A DNA stretch of 64,000 nucleotides from Rhodeus uyekii (GCA_037043235.1 JAWRVZ010000065.1:1233501-1297500), one strand, 5' to 3'. Positions 1 to 12,342 are shown, counted from the stretch's first letter. Made by a program: numbers and translations. Notes: generated by a model not told the origin, from the sequence alone.

Positions 1-17
1 ACGCAAGTGAATTCCTC

Positions 18-29
18 CGCGCATGCGCA
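18..29. promoter_or_regulatory. NRF1-type palindromic site upstream of cbr1
   Basis: The 12 bases CGCGCATGCGCA match the nuclear respiratory factor 1 consensus YGCGCAYGCGCR at every position. They lie about 190 bases before the cbr1 start codon and upstream of a likely 5'UTR intron (donor GTGCGT near 82, acceptor CAG ending at 192). NRF1 sites are common in CpG-type vertebrate promoters, so a role at the cbr1 promoter is plausible. Binding is inferred from sequence only. Confidence 0.5.
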
Positions 30-205
30 GTAAGTAGTGACGCAAACTTAAAAAACTAGAAACAACAAAACTGACGGACAGGTGCGTATTTTGTTGTACG
101 CATACATACCGCTCCAAAAGGCATTTCATTTCGTTATTTTATCAATAAGGCTATTCTTTCTGTTATGCATATGTGTTTCTTTTCCATTCCAGACACACTG
201 CAGCA

Positions 206-1515
206 ATGAGCAACAGCAAAGTGGCTCTGGTCACTGGTGCGAATAAAGGCATCGGGTTGGCAATTGTGCGGGCGATGTGCAGAGAGTACGCCGGGGACGT
301 GTATCTGACAGCCCGGGATGTCTCTCGAGGAACCGCAGCGGTGGACAGTCTGAAGGAGGAGGGGCTGAAACCGCTTTTCCATCAGCTGGACATCAATGAC
401 CCCAACAGCGTCCGAACCGCGCGGGACTTCTTCAGAGAGAAGTACGGGGGCCTGGACGTGCTCATCAACAACGCCGGGATCGCCTTTAAAAGTAACTATT
501 TTTACTTTTTAAACATAGTAAATAGAAGCTATTCCTCACTTATTGGCTTCTCATGATCCTCTGCTGTCTTTAAAACAAAGCAAAAATAAGAAAAAAAGTC
601 AGAATAATGAGAATAAAAGTCAGAAGTATTTTTACCTTGCAATAGTACCCCCAAAATTGCTCTGTATTTGTCTATATTTTTATATATTTCCCATTCATTA
701 CATGGGCATTATTAACTGTAAAGTGTTTTTTGTGTTCATGTAGTCTGTGCCTCAATCTTCACCACGTGTTATACGATTCTTTTTAAGTAAAACAATTAAA
801 AATGTCTTAGTCTAAATTATCACATGATAGATGATTTGTGTTTTATGTATAACGAAAACAATGTTTGACTTCTTCATGGCAGTGGCAGACACAACCCCCT
901 TCGGGATCCAAGCAGACGTGACGCTGAAGACCAATTTCTTTGCTACTAGAGACATGTGCAACGTGTTCTTGCCCATTATCAAACCTGGAGGTAAGTCACG
1001 ATATGGCTTGTAGAACCTGCTTTTCTGGTGGTTTATCTCTTCTCCTCTCTTCCCTCAAATGCTCTTGTTTGCTTCTAGGTCGGCTGGTGAATGTCTCCAG
1101 CATAATGGGCTCCATAGCTTTAAGCCGCTGCAGTCCAGAACTCCAGGCCCGTTTCCGAAGCGATGACATCACAGAGGAAGAGCTTGTTGGGCTGATGGAG
1201 GGATTCGTGCGTGACGCTCAGGAAGGGGTCCATTCAGAACGAGGCTGGCCCAACACTGCGTACGGGGTCTCCAAAACCGGCCTAACCACCCTGACTAGAA
1301 TCCTTGCCCGAAATCTGATGAAAGAGAGGCCTGGAGATGAGATCCTGTGCAATGCCTGCTGTCCAGGATGGGTCAGGACGGACATGGCTGGACCAAATGC
1401 AACCAAATCTCCAGATGAGGGCGCCGTCACTCCAGTGTACTTGGCATTGCTGCCTGCAGGGGCCAAAGAGCCCCATGGGCAGTTTGTTTCAGAGAAGAAA
1501 GTGCAGCCCTGGTGA
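206..1515 (+). CDS. cbr1: Carbonyl reductase 1-like (NADPH), three coding exons
   Basis: Short-chain dehydrogenase of the CBR1/CBR3 group, which reduces carbonyl compounds such as quinones and prostaglandins with NADPH in the cytosol (family knowledge). Coding exons are 206-491, 883-990 and 1079-1515, all with GT-AG borders. Joined, they give 276 aa, against 277 in human CBR1. The N-terminus has the cofactor motif TGANKGIG, then NNAG near the end of exon 1. Exon 3 has the catalytic serine region (NVSSIMGS) and the YGVSK motif carrying the catalytic Tyr and Lys. The 40-residue insert before the catalytic Tyr that marks monomeric CBR1 is present. The ATG at 206 is chosen because SDR homology begins there; in-frame sequence upstream is 5'UTR. 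Exons 1 and 2 join through an ATG codon, giving FKMADTTPFG. No lesion was seen. It lies upstream of morc3 on the same strand. Confidence 0.93.
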
Positions 1516-2062
1516 ATGCGAGAACGAGAGAACAGGTTGTGTTTGTTTGTGTTGAAAAGCTGGAGTCAAGTTCAGACACATTCAGACTAACCACTCCAGT
1601 TTCAGACAGTTTTGGACTGAACTAAGGTACCCAAAGTTACAAGGAGCATTGTATAATGTCTTATTATTGTAAATATAACACAAAAAGCTTTAACATTTGA
1701 TCAAAGTTACTGAATAGACTAAAATGAAGATCCAAATAACATTTAAAGTAAGATTTTGTTAAAATGCATGGCTGCAACATCATGAAAACATCTGGAATCT
1801 GCAGTTTTATTAAAGTTAACAGACCAAAATGTTGTGCTCAAAGATCCATTTTGCAGGATTTATGTGGTTTTAAGATTAAGAGCAATAGTTTAGAACTCCA
1901 GCTTGTGTATCTGTTAAATATTGAATGATGTGTAATGCACAGATACAATGTTAACTGCATCAATTAATCCTAAATTAAACAGTCATCTTGTTAGGTTTAA
2001 ATCGAAGAATGTTGTACAAGTAAATAATACTGATAAGAACTTCATTAATCTGGAAAACTTTG

Positions 2063-2077
2063 AATAAAAAAAATAAA
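2063..2077 (+). terminator. cbr1 polyadenylation signals
   Basis: Two AATAAA hexamers (2063-2068 and 2072-2077) follow about 550 bases of AT-rich sequence after the cbr1 stop. They are the most likely 3' end of the cbr1 transcript. The whole 1516-2437 gap otherwise holds the cbr1 3'UTR and the upstream region of morc3. Confidence 0.5.
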
Positions 2078-2842
2078 ATTTCATGATCTTTCTCACTCAA
2101 TTGTATTGCTTTCTCTTAAAAAGCATGGGGGGGAAAGTACTGGTTTGGAAGAGAATGTCCAAGATCTTCTATTACAGTATATGCATTGGCGTTTACAGCG
2201 CCTGCTTAAATAAAAGTCGCATTTCCAAGACATAAATAAAGATGTGTCCGGTTACACATTCATAGCAGCTTTTATTGCTCACAACAATATGTGAAGAACT
2301 CCTTTAGATGTCTCAGCGGACGCATAGCTGGAGTGTGAGAGCTGAGTGTGCGCTATATCTGGACTCAGACAGCAAAAGCTCCTCCGTTAGCTAGCAAACC
2401 CTTCTCTGCAGCTTTCTTCAATATCTAACGTAGGAAAATGGCCAGCAGAAAACGTGGAATTCCTCTGAGCACAGTAAGTAACATCTATTTATCAATTTTC
2501 TTTTAGATTATTTTGATCCACTGGGTTTTCTATCCCTTCTTGGATTCAAAAAGGTGAAAGAATGCAGTCGTTTTGATTTTATTTCAGTTTGTTTTAATAA
2601 AAACACTTTTATTGTTAAAAATGTTTATTAATTATTCAAAATAAATTGTAACTTTGTACCTAAAATCAAATTCTGTGACAATAACTATAATATATATTTT
2701 TTTAAATACTATTTAAGTAGTACTTGGAAGATGTATGTTAATATTTATAATTTGCTCAATGCTGCTTTTAAAATGCAAATCCTTTAGTATTTCAGATTTC
2801 ATGCTTACTTTTCCTTATCAACACCCTATTTTCTTTATGTAG

Positions 2843-2917
2843 ATCAGTCCGAAATTTCTTCATGCTAATTCCACAAGCCACATCTGGCCATTCAGTGCTA
2901 TATAGCTGAGCTAATTG
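2843..2917 (+). pseudogene. morc3: morc3 exon 2 with 2-base frameshift
   Basis: The exon should encode ISPKFLHANSTSHIWPFSAI followed by AELI. After GCT ATA an extra TA dinucleotide (about 2899-2903, within GCTATATAGCTG) turns the next codon into TAG. Removing two bases would restore the reading phase needed by the next exon, which begins AT to complete an Asp codon. The exon is 75 bases instead of the 73 that fit both neighbours. The break lies just before the Asn of the GHKL ATP-binding motif (DNA), so a protein ending here would have no ATPase. Confidence 0.85.
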
Positions 2918-3650
2918 GTGAGTTATTTTGTCTCAATCAATCTTTTGTCGACTTATTTAATAAAACAGTAAAACAGAGACAACATGTTGATATTTGGCTT
3001 TGGGATTAAGACCTCAATACAGTAGTGGCATATAAAACAGTTCATCAGTGTTGCTGTTTGCTCAGATGTCACTAGTGACACAGTCATGTCTTGTTACTTC
3101 TTGTTTCCTTCTGTGTGACCCTATTGTAATTTCCGTTAGCTGTCACGTCAGCCACTACCCTTGTTAGTCTCGTCACATGTTCCCCATTATCCTGTGTATA
3201 TAAACCCTCATGTTTTCCCCAGTCTTGGTCATTTGTTGTCATTTGCTACCGTATGTGTGTGTGTGTCTGTGTGTTATCTCTGTGTTCCGTTATTTCTTAC
3301 CTTCGAGACAGACGATACAGTAGCGCTAATGGCGACATGTGTGGAGGAGGAGGAGGAGGAGGGAGGGATAACGTAGATATTGCAAACACAATACGGAAGT
3401 GTAATGAGTTTCATTGAGTTTCCTAGTGTTTGCACAAAGCGTGCGCCTTTTGTTTGTATTTAAAGTCTTTTGTTTTGTTTATTAAAGTGAGTTCAATTCA
3501 AACCTGCTCTTCCTCGTCATTCCCGCATCGCACACAGATCTCCCTTGCTGACAGCTGATTCATGTAATTCACCAATTGTTGGCACTTTACATCTATTTTC
3601 TCCCCTAATCCATGCTCACATACTGTATCTTATTTCTATATTGACTCCAG

Positions 3651-3931
3651 GGGTCTCATTTATAAAACTGTGCGTAGGATCCCAACTAAAAGTTTACGTA
3701 TGCCTAAAATTCAAAAATGGCATACGCCAAAAAATAAGAAAAATATAACCATCTTTGTCGTCAATTCCCTTTGTCTCCAGAATGTGCGAACTCACAACTC
3801 AAAGTTTGCTTCAAGGTGCGCACATTCTCCCATCATGTTTGTTTTTTATAGATCACAACCTTTGAAAAAACTGGCGTACGTACATTTCCAGCCCCGTTTT
3901 GTGCGTACGCACGTTTTATAAATTAGACCCC
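3651..3931. mobile_element. MITE with terminal inverted repeats
   Basis: About 280 bases in morc3 intron 2. The left end GGGGTCTCATTTATAAAAC and the right end, read in reverse, GGGGTCTAATTTATAAAAC are near-identical inverted repeats. The interior is rich in palindromic GTGCGTACGCAC-like words and has no coding capacity. It resembles the widespread fish non-autonomous DNA elements starting GGGGTCT; the superfamily is not determined. Confidence 0.65.
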
Positions 3932-4642
3932 AGGTCTGAAATCGCTCCCTATAATACTTCTTTAAATGGACTATGTTAGTGGACAAATGTAGGGAATAGT
4001 GAATGAGGCTATAGGGGATGATTTCGAACACAGTCCAGGAGTCCACAAAGTTGCAAGACTTTTTTAAGGTGGTGGGAGGAATTGACAAAGGGGTGTGATA
4101 AATCGGTAATCTAACGCTAAATTTGGCTAAATTGGTAACACTGCATTAGATATTCTACTTTTGGTCTAATATTATTTTGTGAAAAGTGAGTTGTGTTGCA
4201 GATAATGCTTATGACCCAGATGTTCGCGCCAGACAGATGTGGATAGACTGGACACGCATCAGAGGACTAGACTGCCTCTCTTTCATGGATAATGGGGAGG
4301 GTTTGACCAGAGCCAGACTGCATAAGATGCTCAGGTACAAAGCACTACAGCAAGCCTATCCAGTCACTTAAGCTAATTTATTATTCATTTTAAGTACAGC
4401 AAGTGAAAAGTGTGTGAAATGGACTTGTAATTACTGGTTGCTATAATTGTGAGAGAATCAGGAACTCTTAGTCACTTAATTCAAGGGATTCACAGTGGTC
4501 TTATGTCATTAGCACTAAAAGCCTATAACATTAAACCAACAGGGCCCACTGCCAGAACAATTAAGAACACCTAATTGGCTTCTTGTAATTACTATACTTA
4601 TCAAGCGTCGAGTTGTGAATGAATGCCGCTTTAAACTTTTGA

Positions 4643-5958
4643 CCAGGTGATCTGTTAAGTAATGATCAGTCTTTCATACTCACCAAGGCTACATTTATTT
4701 GATCAAAACACAGTAAAAACTGTAATTTTGTGTAACAGTCACTTTAATGTAACTGTTTTTATTTGAATATATTTTAAAAGTGTAATTTGTTCCTGTGACG
4801 ACAGAGCTGAATTTTTTTAGCATGTCACATGATCCTTAAGAATATGCTGATTTAATGTTGTTGACAACAGCATTCACTGTGATTTTGTAAGATATGTTCC
4901 TTGATCAATGTATTTTGTTGATCCTGGAACAGCATTCCTTTCTGAAAATGTGATCCCTAAAACCAACTTCTCCCTAAAATCAGAGGGGAATGAGAGGTGT
5001 AGAAGCGCCTAACCCTGGATTTAAGCCTAAACTTGACGTAAACTCTAAATTTTTCCCCCAAATCTGTTCCAGGATCAATAAAGATGTTGTACTTAGTGAA
5101 ATCACGTCACCAAAAAGTTTCTTAATATTTTTGTTGAAGACATGATCAATTGTTTTCATGATTCTTTGAAGAATAGAAAGTATAAAACTTAATTTATTAG
5201 AAATTTTGAACGTTTACGCATATAATGCATATTAGCAAATTTTCTTTATGTTTTTAAGCTTTGGTTTCAGCGAGAAGAAAGCAGCAAAATTTCACATTCC
5301 AGTCGGCGTTTACCAGGTGATCTGTTAAGTAATGATCAGTCTTTCATACTCACCAAGGCTACATTTATTTGATCAAAACACAGTAAAAACTGTAATTTTG
5401 TGTAACAGTCACTTTAATGTAACTGTTTTTATTTGAATATATTTTAAAAGTGTAATTTGTTCCTGTGACGACAAAGCTGATTTTTTTTAGCATGTCACAT
5501 GATCCTTAAGAATATGCTGATTTAATGTTGTTGAAAACAGCATTCACTGTGATTTTGTAAGATATGTTCCTGGATCAGTGTATTTTGTTGATACTGTTGA
5601 AAATGTGATCCCTAAAACCAACCCTACCCATAACTTATCCCTAAAATCAAAGGGGAATGAGAGGTGTAGAAGCGCCTAACCCTGGATTTAAGCCTAAACT
5701 TGACGTAAACTCAATTTTTCCCCCAAATCTGTCCCAGGATCAATAAAGATGTTGTACTTGGTGAAATCACGGTCACCAAAAAGTTTCTTAATATTTTTGT
5801 TGAAGACATGATCAATTGTTTTCATGATTCTTTGAAGAATAGAAAGAAATTTTGAACGTTTGCGGATATAATGCATATTAGCAAATTTTCTTTATGTTTT
5901 TAAGCTTTGGTTTCAGCGAGAAGAAAGCAGCAAAATTTCACATTCCAGTCGGCGTTTA
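4643..5958 (+). repeat. Tandem duplication of morc3 intron 3 and part of exon 4
   Basis: Unit 1 (4643-5312, 670 bases) and unit 2 (5313 to about 5958) are nearly identical, with small indels: unit 2 lacks about 20 bases near 5846 and about 15 bases near 5595. Each ends with the start of morc3 exon 4. Unit 1 has only its first 54 bases (5259-5312); unit 2 continues into the full exon (5905-6122). The right border of unit 1 falls within the Tyr codon of the YGNGFKSG motif region. The high similarity indicates a recent event. Confidence 0.9.
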
Positions 5959-7005
5959 TGGCAATGGGTTTAAATCAGGATCCATGCGTCTGGGAAAAGA
6001 TGCCATTGTTTTCACGAAGACCAGAGACACCATGAGTGTGGGACTTCTGTCGCAGTCTTACCTCGAGGCCGTCGGAGCTCAGCGAGTCTTGGTGCCCATG
6101 ATCACGTTTCGAAGGGATGGACGTAACCAGTACTCCTCTTCAGCTTTGCTTTCAACTTTATTACAGATTCCATTTTTCTTTTCATTTTTAATTTCAGTTG
6201 GTGGTAACAATTTATTTCAGTGGTTCTACTAACTATAAGTATCTTTTCAACAACATGTCAACTTATTCTGCTAACCTGAACTCAACACCTAATCCTAACA
6301 ATCTGCTAATACTCTAGTGAGAGTTAATTGACGTGTATTTGCAAAGTTGCTTATAGCTAGTAGAATGTCGGTTGGGGGAGCATTGAAATAAAGTGTAGGT
6401 AACCCATTTTGCATGTTATGTGCACGTATTTCCTAAGCTTTGGCAAACACTGAACTCTTGATGTCTGACCTTTGACCTCACCAGCGTGGAGGATGGAGCC
6501 AGTCTGAGAGCGATCCTCACGCACTCTCTCTTCAGCTCAGAGAGAGAGCTGTTCGCAGAGCTCCGCGCCGTCAGCGCTGCTGGTCAGACAGGAACACGCA
6601 TCATCATCTGGAACCTTCGCACGTAAGCTCCGCCTCTCTGACTGGACACATGCATAAATAGATGTCTAGGGTGATGATCTGATGAACATATAATTCAATG
6701 TGATTTAAAAAAATAAGAAGAAATTCATACTTGTATTCAGCAAGGAGACATTAAATTGATCAGAAGTGACAGTAAAGACACAAAAGATTTTTATTTCAAA
6801 TAAAGTGTTATTTTTAAATTTCTATTCATCAAACAATCTTTTTTGTTTTCACCAATTTCTACACAGACTGTTTTTAACATCGAAAAAAAAAAATGTTTTT
6901 TGAGCAGTAAATAATCATATTAGAATGATTTCTGAAGGATCATGTGACTGAAGACGGGAGAAATGATGCTTAAAATAATTTAAAGTGCAATAATATTTCA
7001 CAATA

Positions 7006-7706
7006 CAGTAATACCTCGGTTTATGAGTGACTTTGTATACAAGGAGATCGGTGTACAAACATTGTATCGGAGTGCGAGAATTTTTCCCTAGCCCACGTGC
7101 ATTTTTGTGTGGAAAAGTCCTAACGCTCAGCATCTTCACGCGCATTTTTACTGGAAATATCCTAACGACAGCCTCTCACAAAGCCCATCACCCCTTAACT
7201 CGTTCATTCTCTCAGTGTCGCTCGGTTTGGCTGCATCATTCACCACAGTGATACTTAAGTGATTTACAGCGGTTTTACCTTGTGTTGTTAACATTAATTG
7301 TGATCGCTATTGTTCACGTAGTGAAATATATACATACAGTACAGCATATAGACAATGGCACTCAAGATGAGTAAGAAAGACGGTACGAAATTCTCCCTGT
7401 AAGCAGTAAAACCCTCCTCTCGTCTCCTTCACGCCAGCAGCGACGCTACTCAAAGCTGAAGTGCGCGTCACAGTAAATTGTCAAGTATTAATTAGTATTT
7501 ATATGAGATCTTAATGGTTATAATTTTAACTGTAATTAATAGGGTAAAACCAAAAAAAATATTTAAAATGGGCATTTATGGTCGTGTGGAACGAATCGAG
7601 TGATTTTTTTTTATTGCATTCTTATGGGGAAAATATTTTTGGTGTACGAGAATTTCTAGTTACGAGCTCTTGGAACAAATTAAACTCGTAAGCCGAGCTA
7701 TTACTG
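7006..7706 (+). mobile_element. Tigger/pogo-like non-autonomous DNA element, copy 1
   Basis: About 700 bases in a morc3 intron, bounded by inverted ends CAGTAATACCTCGGTTTATG (left) and, read in reverse, CAGTAATAGCTCGGCTTACG (right). A TA precedes the left end, as expected for Tc1/mariner-type insertion; the right flank is no longer TA. An internal fragment reading MSKKDGTKFSL then stop may be the remnant of a transposase N-terminus. A second, 5'-truncated copy lies at 46771-47378. Confidence 0.65.
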
Positions 7707-9058
7707 TCTTCACTGTATTTTTGATCAAATAAACTCAGCCTTAGTGAGCAGAAGAGACTGACCTCAAACTTTTGAACACTAGTGTGCAAATTGTGTTTTT
7801 CAGGACCACAAATGGCGAAACTGAGTTTGACTTTGACACAGATAAATATGACATTCTGATCAGGGCGACCATCGCCGAGAGAGCAAACAGCGGTCTGGCC
7901 ATGACTCCAGAAAGTGAACATTCATTACGGGTGAGCATAGCGCATAAAATGTGTCATGCAATATTAACAATTTACATTATCGTGTTTAAAAAAAGTAAAA
8001 ATCGTAAGGAAGGGGTTGAAAATTACACCAATTAGTTGGTTTAGGTGTGAGATTGAGTCTTTGTTTTTGTAATGTAGGCATACTGTAGCATCTTATACTT
8101 GAAGCCTCGGATGCAAATCATTATTCGAGGGCAAAGAGTGAAGAGCCAGCTGATATCCAAGAGTCTGGCTCACGCGCAGGATAACTACAGGCCGTCATTC
8201 CTTGTATCCTTCCAAAATATATTGTTTTCTAGAGTGCACATACATATAACATCATCACCGTCTCAGCTTTTCTTAACTCAGTGCTCAGAACAAGCGTTTA
8301 CGCATCACTTTGGGATACAACACCAAAAGCAAAGAGCATTATGGGATTATGATGTACCATAAGAACAGGCTAATAAAGCCATACGTGAAAGTGAGCTGCC
8401 AATGTAAGGTAACCAGAAATGATTGCATGTTTCTTCTGCTTCCTTTACCCATCAATTCAATGCTAAAAGCTGTGGTTTGGTTTTATAACAGGCCGAAAGA
8501 AAAGGTGTGGGCGTTATTGGTGTTATCGAGTGCAATTTCCTTCAGCCCACTCACAACAAACAAGACTTTGATGACACCGATAAATACAGGTGCGATGAAC
8601 AAACGCTGTTTATCACTCTACCGGTATTTACCCCAAATGATGCCCTTGGGCTACTTTGATGGAAAGGCACTGTTTTGTACAGGAAGATCATGCACAACCT
8701 CAGTATAAAGCTGGAGGAGTATTGGAACGAAATCCGCTTCAAAAGAAAGAAAGAGGATCCGAAGTGCACAGTGGCAATAGAGGATGTATTGTGAGTACTG
8801 CCATCAATAACCTGTCATTAACCAAAAAAAAGGCCATTTCTGGCTAATTTAAAGGAACACTTTACACTGATATAAAACCTCTGTCATTATTTCTTCACCC
8901 ATATGACTTTATTCCATGGCACTCAAAAGCAGTGTTGTTAATGGTAACTAAAACCATAAAAATTGCTTTCAGTAAATTAAATAAAACAGAAAAGATAGTT
9001 CGAAATACTATGTAAATAACACTGCACAAAAATATCACTCTTTACAGCTGTTAAGATC

Positions 9059-9315
9059 TATGGAAGCCCATTTCCGCCATATAAGAAAAAAAATTGTGCA
9101 TGAAAACTCGAAATCATGACATACTTAAGTCGAAATTATGACTTACGAAGTCAAAATTTCGTAAGTCATAATTATAATTTATATCATAATAATTTATCTC
9201 ATAATTTCAACTTAAATCATAATCATGATTTAGTATGTCATAATTTCGACTTAGTAAGCCATAATTTTTCCAATATTTTTTTTTCTTTCTTATGTAGCGG
9301 AAATGGGCTTCCATA
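9059..9315. mobile_element. Short palindromic MITE
   Basis: The 257-base element starts TATGGAAGCCCATTTCCGCC and ends with its inverted counterpart. The interior consists of short AT-rich palindromic words such as ACTTACGAAGTC and CATAATTTCGACTTA, so much of the element can fold on itself. It has no coding capacity. A more diverged relative appears to lie at 16768-17185. Confidence 0.7.
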
Positions 9316-9673
9316 AAGATCACCCTAAAAGTGCGCTATTTGACTAATTTCAAAATCTTAACTAACTTTTGGAGAGAAACAGGCTTCATTCTTAATTCAT
9401 TATTCCATGTTAAAAAGTCGTGACATCCATGTTAGCGATCAATGAATGTCAATGAATCACTTAATAGTTACGGTAATTTCATTATGTTGATCTGTTTCTA
9501 AACTGTTTCTAAACTCTCCAGTCCCTATCCGTTGTAAAACACATTCTTCAAAAATTTTTTTCCTTTTGTGCTGCTTGGATGGCATAAAGTCTTGGCTTTA
9601 GAGTTTTCATTTTTAGGTGAACTATCCCTTTAATATTTCATTGACCTAGTCTAGCTGTGTCCTCTTCTGCAAG

Positions 9674-9790
9674 GAAAGTTCCAGATCGAGTCTGGGTGCA
9701 GTGTGACAGCTGCCTGAAGTGGAGGAAGTGGAGTGGAGGTTTAGTGTTCTACAAACACTAAACTCATCCCAGACCTCCAACATATTCTGA
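9674..9790 (+). pseudogene. morc3: morc3 CW zinc-finger exon, second half scrambled
   Basis: The exon opens cleanly (acceptor AAG, then G AAA GTT CCA) and encodes VPDRVWVQCDSCLKWRKW, the first half of a CW domain with its first two zinc-binding Cys. The normal continuation (a Trp, a third Cys and an NPD motif) is not readable in frame. Instead 9739-9763 is a perfect hairpin: GTTTAGTGTT, loop CTACA, AACACTAAAC, with a further GGAGGT/ACCTCC pairing outside. Fragments resembling the lost part (CST N, PDLQH) appear downstream in another frame. No good donor site is visible. Confidence 0.7.
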
Positions 9791-9957
9791 CTTGGGTTGC
9801 TATATCTTTTCGCACTGTTTCGGCTTATGATATTCCGAAAAATTATATTTAAAGACAAAACATTTCTTATGCTTTCAATGAGGGGGTGAACACTTTTGTT
9901 CCATTGACTCTAATAGAGTATTTCAGCTTCATCCACTATGTATCTATCACTGACAAA

Positions 9958-10480
9958 CCCTAGCAACTAACTTGAGACATGCTAGCAAACTTAATAAATC
10001 ATGCTAGCAAACTTAATAAATCATGCTAGCAACATGCTATTCAAAGCTAAATCTTGCTATTGACTTGCTAATTAACAATAAGTCTTGCTAGCGACATGGT
10101 AATTCATACTAAATCTCGCTAGCGACATACTAAGTTATGTTAAATCTAGCTAGTGATATGTTAGTCAATGTTAAATCTTGCTAGCGACATGCTAATTTAC
10201 CTTGAATCTCGTTAGCGCCAAGCTAATTCATCCTAAATCTTGCTAGCGACTTGTTAATTAACGCTAAATCTTGCTAGTGACTTGCTAATTAACATTAAAA
10301 CTTGCTAGCAACATGCTAATTAATGTTAAATCTTGCCAGCATCATGCTTTTTCACGCTAATTCAAACTAACCCTAACTAAAAGCTGTTAAAACTACTTCA
10401 AACTTTCTGGCTCAGCTTTCTCAAGCCAACTTAGTTCGTTGAGAAACTTTAATCATCTAGTTATTAGTGTTATTGTCACC
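9958..10480. repeat. Degenerate CTAGC-rich minisatellite
   Basis: About ten imperfect units of roughly 30-36 bases of the form GCTAGCGACATGCTAATT followed by TAAATCTT run from 9958 to about 10345. They are followed by a unique tail ending CTCAAGCCAACTTAG and CATCTAGTTATTAGTG. The same tail follows the repeat at 23724-24060, so both belong to one dispersed family. Confidence 0.65.
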
Positions 10481-10927
10481 TTACTCTGAACTCCACACAG
10501 GAGCTGCTTGGTAGAGGAAGAACTAGAGGATGAGGAGGAAGATCAGAAGTCGTACCCTAAACCCTTTAAACGGCAGTAAGTTATAACCGAAATATAGCTG
10601 ATTGTTTCTTGACATTAGGAAGTAAACATAACTGTTATTGGGCATGTTCTGAACTTATTCAGGAGGAGAAATACAAAGTGTCTGCTCAAGGAGAATGTTC
10701 CAGAGGTAAGAGCATTTGCTCTACTCAAGTTGCAATGTATATTATGAGAAGGGTTGTTGTAGTTTTTGTATCATTATTCTTTTTATACCTTGGATTAATT
10801 TAAACCCATTGTAGGAGACCACAACAAAACTAGGAACCAATACTGTAGCATAATGGGGACATGACTGACATTTCAGTAGGTGAAAAACCCAGTTTACGTC
10901 TATGAAGTTCAGGATGACACTCTAAAT

Positions 10928-12342
10928 CAGTGTTTTTCAACTGCTGTGCCGCGATACACTAGTGTGCCGTGAGAGATCATTAGGTGTGCCGTGGAAAATT
11001 ATTCAATTTCACCTAATTCAGGGGTCTCAAACCACTTGCGGCCCGCGAAACGATATTTTGTGGCCCGCGGGATAATATGAAAGTTTAATGTAAGTGCGGC
11101 CCGCGAGTTTTGAGTGAATAGTGCTTTACCGCATTGTGTGTGTGTGTGCGAAAGGTTCCATTTTCGTGCGAGCTGGAGCTGTACAAGCCAATCAATCACA
11201 GTGGAGTATATCACTCCTGGCGGCCAATCACAGTGGAGTAAATGACTGCCGGGGGCGGGACATCGGCCGGGCTTGATGCAGACAGAGAAACAGTATTGCC
11301 AACTTAGCGACTTTGTCGCTATATTTAGTGAGTTTTCAGACCACTCTAGCAACAATTTTCCAAAAAGCGACTAGCGACTTTATCTGGAGTTATTGGCGAC
11401 TTTTGGAGACTTTCTGAATGCACATATTGCTCTCTTACTCCTCCCTGTCAGCAGTGAGTGCTGCTGTGAATCCCCTCCCCTGCTGACAGGTAGATCTCCC
11501 CGCACCGCAGTTGACAGTTGATCATTCCATATTTAAGTCAAGATTAAGTCATAATAATGAGAAACCTTCTCATAATAATATAATGACTAAGTATCTCGAA
11601 AAAATGAGAAAGTTTCTCATAATATTGACTTAATATCTCGAAATAATGAGTGTTTCTCATAAAAATGACTTAGTATCTGAAAAAATGAAAAAGTTTCATA
11701 ATAATGACTTAATATCTTGAAATAATGTTTCTTATAATAATTAATTATTATCTCATAATAATGACTTTTAAGCCATTTAATGACTTTTTCCTCAACCTTG
11801 AACTTCAGTAAGTCCAAGTACAGGTCTATTTACTGACGATCTTCAGCTATACTGAGAGTCTCAACAGTTTCTTCTCTCAAGCCAAATGTGGCTCAGCTGT
11901 GTGAGAGGAAGCGATGCAGGCCTCAAGTCATATTCAGAAGAACCGTTCATGTTCTTCAATATTCTGTTTATGTTCAGGACAGTTCATGCTCAGAAGAACA
12001 CATTGAAGTTAAAGAACTGTCACGTTTGAGAAAATATTTTTTTGTGGAATACTTGATGCGGCCCTGCCTCACCCAAACTCTGCCTCCTGTGGCCCCCAGC
12101 TCATTTGAGTTTGAGACCCCTGACCTAATTGGTCTAAAAAACATTTTTTGAAAGCTAATTAATCATGAAATACTATCTTCTTTGTGTTTATTTGATTCCC
12201 ATTCAAGACACTATGATAAGAATGACTGTATATTGTTAATATAGGCTATACAAAGTTTCTTTTTTTTTTTTACATTTTCGGTTCGTTTTTTATTTATTTA
12301 TGAAAAAACGTACCTTGGCTTAAAAAAGGCTGAAAAACACTG
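10928..12342. mobile_element. hAT-type element (outer) interrupted by another hAT
   Basis: The left end CAGTGTTTTTCAACTGC and the right end, in reverse, CAGTGTTTTTCAGCC are inverted repeats. Flanking 8-base sequences CTCTAAAT (10920-10927) and CTCCAAAT (12343-12350) are a target duplication with one mismatch, the length typical of hAT. No transposase is readable. A younger hAT (11019-12122) splits it. Confidence 0.75.
11019..12122. mobile_element. hAT-type element (inner) with perfect target duplication
   Basis: The ends are CAGGGGTCTCAAACCACTTG and, in reverse, CAGGGGTCTCAAACTCAAAT. They are flanked by perfect 8-base copies of ACCTAATT at 11011-11018 and 12123-12130. The interior begins with GGCCCGCG-rich sequence typical of a common vertebrate hAT family and holds a 40-50-base tandem repeat of TCATAATAATGACTTA-like words at about 11530-11770. 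No transposase frame is seen, so it is non-autonomous. Confidence 0.85.
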
